DNA from: Caulobacter sp.
GTDB lineage: Bacteria > Pseudomonadota > Alphaproteobacteria > Caulobacterales > Caulobacteraceae
NCBI GenBank assembly: GCA_028291125.1
Contig: JAQGIN010000291.1
Span: forward strand, 1 to 7,130
DNA length: 7,130 nt
Reading direction: 5' to 3'
The notes under the pieces were generated by a model. The model saw only the letters and a program-made list of their open reading frames with translations. It ran no database searches and had not been told where the DNA came from. Positions 1 to 5,179 of the stretch are shown in pieces. How positions within the stretch are numbered: position 1 is the stretch's first letter; each line of letters opens with the position of its first letter. A program made the translations under genes and the position numbers.

Positions 1-1
1 C

Positions 2-1021
2 CAGTATCCGATCGGCGGCTGGCCGCAGCGCTTCCCGCTGAAGGACGAGTTCCACCACCACGGCAATCCCGACTATACCGGCTTCATCACCTTCAACGAC
101 GACGTCGCCGGCGAGAACATCAAGTTCCTGATCATGGTCTGGCAGGCCTTGGGCGACAAACGCGTGCTCGAGCCGATCCGCCGGGCCATGGACTGCTTCG
201 TCGCCTGCCAGCAGCCGCAGCCGCAGCCGGCCTGGGGCCTGCAGCACACGGTCAATGACCTGAGGCCGGCCGGGGCGCGCACCTATGAGCCCAAGGCTTT
301 CGCCACCCACACCACCGGCGGCAACATCGCCGCGATGATGGACTTCTACGAGCTGACCGGCGATCCGAAGTACCTGGCGCGCCTGCCCGAGGCCCTGGCC
401 TGGCTGGACTCGGTCAAGCTGCCCGACAATGTCATGCCCAATAAGCCACGCTATCCGACCTTCATCGAGATCGGCACCGGCCGGCCGCTGTACGTCCACC
501 GCAAGGGCAGCAACGTCGTCAACGGCGAGTACTATGTCAGCGACGATCCCGAGGGCACGGTGGTGCACTATTCGTCGTTCCGGGCGGTGAAGGTCGACGA
601 GCTGCGGGCCCGCTACGCGAAGCTGAAGGCCACCCCGCCGGAGGTGGCCAGCAAGGCCTCGCCGCTGAAGGCCGGCGCCCAGACCCTGCCGCGCTATTTC
701 ACCACCGGCGACGTCTCAGTCTCCGACCTCAATGTCGGGGTGCTGAAGGGCGACGCCGGCAAGGGCTCGCCCGAAGCCGCCGCCCAGCTGGTGGCCAGCC
801 TCAACAGCGAGGGCTGGTGGCCGACCGAACTGAAGGCGACCAGCAATCCCTATATCGGCGACGGCTCGCCCACCCCGACCCCGGGCGACTTCTCCCAGAC
901 CCGGGTCGGCGACGCCACCGACACCTCGCCCTACATCACCGACCACCCGAAGATCGGCATCTCGACCGGAGCCTATATCGAGCACATGGCGGCGCTGATC
1001 CGCTATATCGGCCAGGCCTAG
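2..1021 (+). CDS. Pectate lyase, polysaccharide lyase family 10 (5' end missing)
   Basis: This is the C-terminal 339 residues of a probable secreted PL10 pectate lyase, which cleaves polygalacturonate by calcium-dependent beta-elimination. The frame is open from base 2, so the signal peptide and the true start lie outside the window. PL10 blocks are visible in order: QYPIGGWPQR at fragment residues 1-10, ITFNDD at 29-34 (an acidic site typical of the family), WGLQH at 78-82 followed by GARTYEP at 91-97, and FIEIGTGRPLY at 154-164. About 110 residues follow, with a Pro/Ala-rich linker and then SEGWW and a final IEHMAALIRYI helix. That tail seems longer than in the best-known PL10 enzymes and may be a subfamily feature. 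The stop TAG shares the four bases CTAG with the convergent sulfotransferase stop. Motif recognition is firm; exact substrate and calcium or catalytic residues are not assigned. Confidence 0.88.
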   Translation, partial: QYPIGGWPQRFPLKDEFHHHGNPDYTGFITFNDDVAGENIKFLIMVWQALGDKRVLEPIRRAMDCFVACQQPQPQPAWGLQHTVNDLRPAGARTYEPKAFATHTTGGNIAAMMDFYELTGDPKYLARLPEALAWLDSVKLPDNVMPNKPRYPTFIEIGTGRPLYVHRKGSNVVNGEYYVSDDPEGTVVHYSSFRAVKVDELRARYAKLKATPPEVASKASPLKAGAQTLPRYFTTGDVSVSDLNVGVLKGDAGKGSPEAAAQLVASLNSEGWWPTELKATSNPYIGDGSPTPTPGDFSQTRVGDATDTSPYITDHPKIGISTGAYIEHMAALIRYIGQA

Positions 1022-1785
1022 GCGCGGCGGGCGATCGGGGTCGTGGCGCGAAACAGCAGGCCGACGGCGTGCTGATAGAGGGTCTGATCGCGCTGGTTGC
1101 GCTCCTCCAGGACCGTCCGGGCCCTGGAGCCTAGATCGGCGGCGGCGGCTTGAGCCGTCGCCCCGGTTTCATTGAGCCGTGGCACGGTGTCGATCGCGCC
1201 GCCGAACACCCGCCGCGCCCACAGCATCGAGGCTTGGGGGGTCTCGCAGACGAAGAACCACGGCATGGTGTCGATGAGGGCGATGGCGTCGGTCAAGGAG
1301 CCCTCCACCGTCGGCGACCAGCCCGAGCCGGTCAGTTGACGGAAATGATGGTCGGCGGTGTGCAGCGTGATCGCCGGCTCGTCGCAGGTGGCGAAGTCGT
1401 CCAGTGACAAGGTCTTGGCCAGTCGCACGGCGGCGTAGCGCGGCGTGGCCAGCTGGGCCGCGTCGAGATCGACGCTGTGGCGGAAATAGCGATAGAGCGA
1501 CAGGATGCGCTCGACCGGCTGGCGGAAGTTGGTGACGCACGGGGCGCCTGCGCCGATCGCCCGATAGATGTCACGCCCATAGTGGCCGCCGTAGAAACGG
1601 TAACCGCGATAGGCGCCGTAGCGGCCGCGATGGATGGCGTGCTCGAAGGCGTCGTCCTCGATTCGCGGACACTGATGCTGATAGTCGAACAGCTTGCGCA
1701 GGGCGCTCATCACCGAGGTGCCGCCAGCCTTGGGGTTATGCAGGAAAAATAGCCTGTCGACCACGAATGCCCCCCAGGGTTGCAT
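1018..1785 (-). CDS. PAPS-dependent sulfotransferase (Sulfotransfer_2-like)
   Basis: A protein of 255 residues that probably transfers sulfate from PAPS to a hydroxyl of a carbohydrate or other acceptor in the cytoplasm. The 5'-phosphosulfate loop is seen at residues 12-25 (LFFLHNPKAGGTSV, with K19, T23 and S24). The 3'-phosphate-binding motif is at 86-103, with the R88 to S96 spacing of eight residues usual in the family (NFRQPVERILSLYRYF). RLNETG at 203-208 and a C-terminal helix with D233 and LYQHA match the end of the Sulfotransfer_2 family (PF03567). No signal peptide or membrane segment is visible. I chose the ATG at 1785 because the conserved fold begins about ten residues later. An in-frame ATG at 1794 (three residues longer) and one at 1842 are alternatives, and none has a clear Shine-Dalgarno. 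The frame stays open to 2241, but that part is antisense to the phosphatase. It is divergent from the phosphatase and convergent with the lyase. The acceptor is unknown. Confidence 0.84.
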   Translation of the reverse strand: MQPWGAFVVDRLFFLHNPKAGGTSVMSALRKLFDYQHQCPRIEDDAFEHAIHRGRYGAYRGYRFYGGHYGRDIYRAIGAGAPCVTNFRQPVERILSLYRYFRHSVDLDAAQLATPRYAAVRLAKTLSLDDFATCDEPAITLHTADHHFRQLTGSGWSPTVEGSLTDAIALIDTMPWFFVCETPQASMLWARRVFGGAIDTVPRLNETGATAQAAAADLGSRARTVLEERNQRDQTLYQHAVGLLFRATTPIARRA

Positions 1786-1826
1786 TGTCACCATACAGCA
1801 GCGCTTGGCGAATACAGCCCCCAAAC

Positions 1827-1840
1827 GTCGGGAAACCGAC
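1827..1840. repeat. Small inverted repeat with GAAA loop in divergent gap
   Basis: GTCGG and CCGAC enclose GAAA, giving a five-base-pair stem closed by a GNRA-type tetraloop when read on the + strand. It sits 72 bp upstream of the phosphatase ATG, in the gap shared with the sulfotransferase. It could be a transcript hairpin, a regulator half-site pair or chance; the stem is short. Confidence 0.3.
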
Positions 1841-1884
1841 ATTCCGTCGCTGACGACAACAGTGCGCCGCCGCCCTTCCCTCGA

Positions 1885-1898
1885 CCCGATCGATCGGG
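1885..1898. promoter_or_regulatory. Perfect 14-bp palindrome before the phosphatase
   Basis: CCCGATCGATCGGG is identical to its own reverse complement. It ends 13 bp before the phosphatase ATG, inside the 126-bp divergent gap 1786-1911. Its position suits an operator for a dimeric repressor or a hairpin near the ribosome-binding region. The core CGATCGATCG is made of motifs common in GC-rich genomes, so chance is not excluded. I could not identify a convincing -35/-10 pair or a Pho box in the gap. Confidence 0.4.
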
Positions 1899-1911
1899 CA
1901 GTTTGCCGACC

Positions 1912-3594
1912 ATGCAAATCATCCGCCCACGAACCGCCTTGGCCGCCGCGGCCGTCGTCCTCGGCCTTGGCCTTGGCCAAGCGCCCCTGGCGCGCGCCGC
2001 CGACATCCCCGCCCCGGCCCCGAAGCTGGTGGTGGTGATCTCCATCGACCAGTTCAGCGCCAATCTGTTCGAGCAGTGGCGCGGACAGTTCACCGGCGGC
2101 CTCGGTCGGCTGGCGCGCGAAGGCGTGGTCTATCCCAGCGGCTACCAGTCGCACGCCATGACCGAGACCTGCCCCGGCCACTCCACCCTGCTGACCGGCA
2201 AGCATCCCAACAAGACCGGCATCGTCAGCAACGACACCCACGACCGCGCCACCGGCGTGAAGGTTTATTGCCTAGCCGAGGCCGACGTCACCCTGGCCCA
2301 CGACCCCAAGGCCCCGGGCGTCGGCCCCGAGCGGCTGATGGCCGACACCTATGGCGACTGGCTCAAGGCGGTCTCGCCGGCCAGCAAGGTCTATGGCGTC
2401 TCCGGCAAGGACCGCGGCGCCATCACCCTGGCCGGCCACAAGGCCGACGGGACCTTCTGGTTCGAGCCGAGCTTTGGTTTCACCACCTATGTGCGGGCCG
2501 GCGAGACCGCCGCCGCCAAGCTGGCCCCGGTGGCGGCCCTTAACGCCCAGCTGGCCGCCGAGCAGAAGAAAAAGCCGTTCGTCTGGACCTACGCCGACAA
2601 GCGCTGCCAGGCCTTGGAGGCGACCTATGTCACCGGGGGCCGCACCTGGAAGGCCCAATTGCCGCCGCCGGCCGCCACTGACGCCGCCGGTGATCTGCGC
2701 GACCTCTACGCCAGCCCCTATACCGACGCCGCCACCCTGCGAGCCGCCACCAGCTTGCGCGAACAGTTCCACCTCGGCGACGGCCCGGCGGTCGACGTGC
2801 TGACCGTCAGCCTGTCGGCCACCGACTTCATCGGCCACCGCTACGGCTCGCGCGGACCGGAGATGTGCGACCAGATCGCCCGGCTGGACGCCGGCCTCGG
2901 CCGCTTCTTGACCGAGGTCGCCAAGGCCAAGGGCGGGGTGCTGGTGGTGCTGGCCGCCGACCATGGCGGCTCGGATTTTCCCGAGCGGCTGAAGGCCCAG
3001 GGCTACGACGCCGGCCGGGTGCCGGGCGCGGCCTGGGTGAAGGACATCAACACCCAGCTGCGCGCCAGCCTAGGCCTGGCCTTCGACCCGCTGGTCCAGG
3101 CCGGCGGCATCAACCAGCTCTATGTGGTCGGGGCCGACAAGAAGGCCCTGCCGCCCGTCGAGCGGACGCGGATCACCACCGCCGCCCTGGCCCTGGTGCG
3201 GGCCCAGCCTGTGGTGTCGTCGGCCTATGACGTCGACGCCCTGCTGACCGAGCCGCCGGCCGCCGCCGATATCCCGCCCGACGAGATCTCGGTCGAGGAG
3301 CGCATGCGCCGCAGCGCCTATCCCGAGCGCTCGGGCGACATCCTCATCGCCTTCAAGCCCTATCTGACCATGGCCGCGGCCAGCGCCACCTATGTCGCCG
3401 GCCATGGCACGCCGTGGAATTACGACCGCCGGGTGCCAATCATCTTCTGGTGGCCGGGCGCGGCCGGGCGCGAGCGCATCCTGCCGCTCGACACCGTCGA
3501 CATCGCCCCAACCCTGGCGGCGGTGACCGGCGTCAAGCCGCCGGCCGATGTCGACGGGCGGTGCCAGCCTTTGGGAAGCGACGGGCGCTGCTGA
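1912..3594 (+). CDS. Secreted alkaline phosphatase, PafA/SpAP type
   Basis: A periplasmic or exported phosphomonoesterase of 560 residues in the alkaline phosphatase superfamily (PF01663-like fold), likely releasing phosphate from organic phosphates. A signal peptide spans about residues 1-29 (basic start, Ala/Leu/Gly core, ARA before ADIP). Two-zinc site residues are visible: D46 in SIDQF, nucleophile T86 in TETCPGH, D305 and H309 in ATDFIGHRYG, D350 and H351 in AADHGG, and H498 in GHGTPW. N107 and the K166-x-R168 pair in SGKDRG match the residues that bind the phosphoryl group in Sphingomonas SpAP and in PafA, and that separate these monoesterases from NPP diesterases. The ATG at 1912 is chosen because the signal peptide begins there; the 44 upstream in-frame residues look non-coding. 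No clear Shine-Dalgarno precedes it. Divergent from the sulfotransferase; ends 9 bp from the convergent tetR. Phosphate control is plausible, but no Pho box was seen. Confidence 0.91.
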   Translation: MQIIRPRTALAAAAVVLGLGLGQAPLARAADIPAPAPKLVVVISIDQFSANLFEQWRGQFTGGLGRLAREGVVYPSGYQSHAMTETCPGHSTLLTGKHPNKTGIVSNDTHDRATGVKVYCLAEADVTLAHDPKAPGVGPERLMADTYGDWLKAVSPASKVYGVSGKDRGAITLAGHKADGTFWFEPSFGFTTYVRAGETAAAKLAPVAALNAQLAAEQKKKPFVWTYADKRCQALEATYVTGGRTWKAQLPPPAATDAAGDLRDLYASPYTDAATLRAATSLREQFHLGDGPAVDVLTVSLSATDFIGHRYGSRGPEMCDQIARLDAGLGRFLTEVAKAKGGVLVVLAADHGGSDFPERLKAQGYDAGRVPGAAWVKDINTQLRASLGLAFDPLVQAGGINQLYVVGADKKALPPVERTRITTAALALVRAQPVVSSAYDVDALLTEPPAAADIPPDEISVEERMRRSAYPERSGDILIAFKPYLTMAAASATYVAGHGTPWNYDRRVPIIFWWPGAAGRERILPLDTVDIAPTLAAVTGVKPPADVDGRCQPLGSDGRC

Positions 3595-3603
3595 GGCGGA
3601 GGT

Positions 3604-4254
3604 TCAGGCCCGGACGCCATAAGCGGCGAGAAACACCCGGACGCCGGCGGCGGCGTGGCGGCGCAGCGCCGCCGGTTTCGGGATGGCCTCGTCGCCGAGC
3701 ATCATCGCCTGGTTCACGGGTTCGCCCATCACCAGCCAGTTGAAATGCGAGGCCGCGACCCGCGGATCCTCGATCGCCAGCCGGCCGCGGTCGGCCCAGC
3801 GCGCGAAGGCCAGGGCCAGGCCGGCGATGGCGCGACCGGGCCCGCCCTCGTGCAGCGCCCGGCCCAGGTCCGGAAAGCGGTTGGCCTCGCCGATCACCAG
3901 TCGGCGCAGCTGCATCAGCCGCGGCGTCAGCACCACCGTCAGCTGCCGCTCGGCATAGGCCAGCAGCTGCTGTTCGACATCGTCGCGCTCGCCCAGCTCG
4001 GCGATCTTGCGCTGCACCTCGTCGCCGGCCGCGCCCGTCATGCCGCCGACGATCGCGATGAACAGCGCCTCCTTGCTGGCGAACTGCTTGTAGACGGTCT
4101 GTTTCGACACCTGCGCCCGCGCGGCGACCTCGTCCATGCTGGCGCCTAGATAGCCGTGCCGCAGGAAGATCTCCGTGGCGGCGTCGAGGATCGCCCGGCG
4201 CTTGCGCTCGGAGCGGCCCGGCGCCTCGCTCGATGTCTCCGTCGCGTTCGCCAT
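3604..4254 (-). CDS. TetR-family repressor with AefR-like C-terminal domain
   Basis: A 216-residue dimeric DNA-binding repressor that probably controls its own gene and the divergent GFA operon. The TetR_N domain covers about residues 17-63, with the helix-turn-helix running through SMDEVAARAQVSKQTVYKQF (39-58) and then SKEALF. The C-terminal part contains LRRLVIGEANRFPDLGRAL (116-134) and a later ARWADRGRL, which resemble the AefR-like ligand domain (PF14246). The start ATG at 4254 follows GGAG at a short spacing of three bases. The frame is open upstream to 4785, but that part is antisense to the GFA gene. A near-consensus promoter with an internal perfect inverted repeat lies directly upstream (4282-4310), which supports autorepression. 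The ligand is unknown. The gene ends 9 bp from the phosphatase stop on the other strand. Confidence 0.93.
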   Translation of the reverse strand: MANATETSSEAPGRSERKRRAILDAATEIFLRHGYLGASMDEVAARAQVSKQTVYKQFASKEALFIAIVGGMTGAAGDEVQRKIAELGERDDVEQQLLAYAERQLTVVLTPRLMQLRRLVIGEANRFPDLGRALHEGGPGRAIAGLALAFARWADRGRLAIEDPRVAASHFNWLVMGEPVNQAMMLGDEAIPKPAALRRHAAAGVRVFLAAYGVRA

Positions 4255-4276
4255 GGTCTCCGTCGGTGTTTCGATT

Positions 4277-4308
4277 GACTCATAGTACTGGACCGTCCAG
4301 TTTGATTC
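4277..4308. promoter_or_regulatory. Pair of GANTC (CcrM-type) sites flanking the operator
   Basis: GACTC at 4277-4281 and GATTC at 4304-4308 sit on either side of the inverted repeat. The first abuts the tetR -10 element and the second overlaps its -35. GANTC is the target of the CcrM adenine methyltransferase in many alphaproteobacteria, where methylation state can affect promoter use. Function here is inferred from position only. Confidence 0.4.
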
Positions 4309-4310
4309 AA
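4282..4310 (-). promoter_or_regulatory. Sigma-70-like promoter for tetR
   Basis: Reading on the minus strand, TTGAAT (4310-4305) and TACTAT (4287-4282) are separated by exactly 17 bp. Each is close to the TTGACA/TATAAT consensus, which is uncommon in such GC-rich DNA. The predicted transcript would start near 4275, about 20 bases before the tetR ATG at 4254. On the plus strand, TTGACT at 4275-4280 is a possible -35 for the GFA operon, but no good -10 follows at normal spacing. Confidence 0.7.
4287..4301. promoter_or_regulatory. Probable TetR operator (7-1-7 inverted repeat)
   Basis: ACTGGAC and GTCCAGT are perfect reverse complements around a single central C, giving a 15-bp site typical in size for TetR-family binding. 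It overlaps the last base of the tetR -10 and fills most of the spacer toward the -35, so a bound dimer would block RNA polymerase. It also lies 31 bp upstream of the GFA start codon. The neighbouring TetR protein is the obvious candidate ligand, by inference. Confidence 0.75.
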
Positions 4311-4332
4311 GGCTGGAGACCGGAGATCCCCG

Positions 4333-4869
4333 ATGAGCATGACGTCGCCAAAGACCCTGACCGCATCGTGCCGCTGCGGCGAGGTCGCGTTCGACGTGGT
4401 GGGCCCGTCGATCGTCAGCGCCGCCTGCTATTGCGAGAGCTGCCAAGAGGCGGGCCGGCGGATCGAGCAACTGGCCGGCGCCCCGCCGGTGCTCGGCGCC
4501 GATGGCGGGACGGCCTTCGTTCTCCACCGCAAGGACCGCATCCGATGCGTGCGGGGCGGCGAGCGGCTGCGGGCGCATCGGCTCAAGCCGGAGTCGACGA
4601 CCCGGCGCATGGTCGCCAGTTGCTGCAATTCGGCGATGTTCCTCGACTTCACCAAGGGTCATTGGCTGAGCCTGTATCGCGACCGCCTGTCCGACGGCGC
4701 GCCGCCGCTGGAGATGCGGGTGATGACCGCCGATCGGCGCGAGGGCGTCGCGCTGTCGCGGGATGTGCCCAACTACGCCACCCACTCGGGCCAGTTCATG
4801 TGGAAGCTGCCCTGCGCCTGGGCCGCCATGGGCTTTCGCGCGCCCAAGGTGGAAGGCGTGCCGGCATGA
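4333..4869 (+). CDS. GFA-family (glutathione-dependent formaldehyde-activating enzyme-like) zinc protein
   Basis: A 178-residue protein with the cysteine pattern of the GFA/CENP-V fold (PF04828), whose members bind zinc; few have a known reaction, and formaldehyde-glutathione chemistry should not be assumed. C13-x-C15-G opens the domain (SCRCGEVAF), C32-x-C34-x-x-C37 follows (ACYCESC), and the late site is C97-C98 in ASCCNSAMF instead of the usual C-x-x-C-G. An intact-looking block DFTKGHWLSLYRDRL (105-119) follows. The start ATG at 4333 has GGAG seven bases upstream; an ATG at 4339 is the alternative. It is first in an operon with the DUF6958-like gene, and divergent from tetR over a shared operator, so induction by the TetR ligand is likely. 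The atypical late cysteine pair suggests a divergent subfamily, perhaps near GFA-like proteins of the DUF6151 kind. Confidence 0.84.
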   Translation: MSMTSPKTLTASCRCGEVAFDVVGPSIVSAACYCESCQEAGRRIEQLAGAPPVLGADGGTAFVLHRKDRIRCVRGGERLRAHRLKPESTTRRMVASCCNSAMFLDFTKGHWLSLYRDRLSDGAPPLEMRVMTADRREGVALSRDVPNYATHSGQFMWKLPCAWAAMGFRAPKVEGVPA

Positions 4870-5168
4870 CCAAGGACGCTTCGGCCAAGGTGGCGATGGA
4901 GAACCCCAACAGCCCCGATCGCCCGGTGCGGGTCGACGCCGACAAGTACCACGCCATGCGCGACGCGATCCTCGCGGTGCTGCCGGCGGCCGCGCCCGGC
5001 CTGACGGTGGCGGAGGTCAAGGCGCGGCTATTGCCGCTGCTGCCCGAGGCGCTGTTTCCCGGCGGGGCCACGGCGGGCTGGTGGCTGAAGGGCGTGCAGC
5101 TGGATCTCGAGGCCAAGGGCCTGATCGCCCGGGAAACCACCAAGCCGCTGCGCCTGCATCGGCTGTAA
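4866..5168 (+). CDS. Small conserved protein, DUF6958-like
   Basis: A 100-residue soluble protein of unknown function. Its ATG overlaps the GFA stop codon (ATGA), which indicates translational coupling in one operon, and GGAAGG lies nine bases upstream. An internal ATG at 4896 would remove ten poorly conserved residues. After a disordered-looking start, it shows DADKYHAMRDAILAVLP (24-40), then LTVAEVKARLLPLLPEALFP (46-65), a GWWLKGVQLDLEAKG block (71-85) and a C-terminal KPLRLHRL. This pattern matches my memory of the DUF6958 family. The helix-helix-WW-helix arrangement and the final basic strand recall a small winged-helix domain, but no DNA-binding role is shown. Its last base is 11 bp from the end of the convergent antiporter gene. 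Confidence 0.74.
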   Translation: MTKDASAKVAMENPNSPDRPVRVDADKYHAMRDAILAVLPAAAPGLTVAEVKARLLPLLPEALFPGGATAGWWLKGVQLDLEAKGLIARETTKPLRLHRL

Positions 5169-5179
5169 GGCGCCGCCCC

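Noticed and set aside
205..230. CAG/CCG repeats giving a QQPQPQP stretch in the lyase
   Set aside because: A short low-complexity loop in an otherwise normal coding frame; no evidence of expansion or function.
1786..1911. Pho box upstream of the alkaline phosphatase
   Set aside because: Only a weak TTGTCA-like half-site near 1785-1790 is visible, without a second copy at the right spacing.
1959..1981. Tandem GGCCTT units
   Set aside because: They encode the Leu/Gly core of the phosphatase signal peptide, which explains the repetition.
1786..2241. N-terminal extension of the sulfotransferase frame by 152 residues
   Set aside because: The extra residues are antisense to the phosphatase signal peptide and catalytic region and show no family similarity; the sulfotransferase fold begins right after the ATG at 1785.
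4255..4785. N-terminal extension of the first TetR frame by 177 residues
   Set aside because: It is antisense to the GFA gene and passes through the promoter and operator; TetR proteins begin with the DNA-binding domain, which starts just after 4254.
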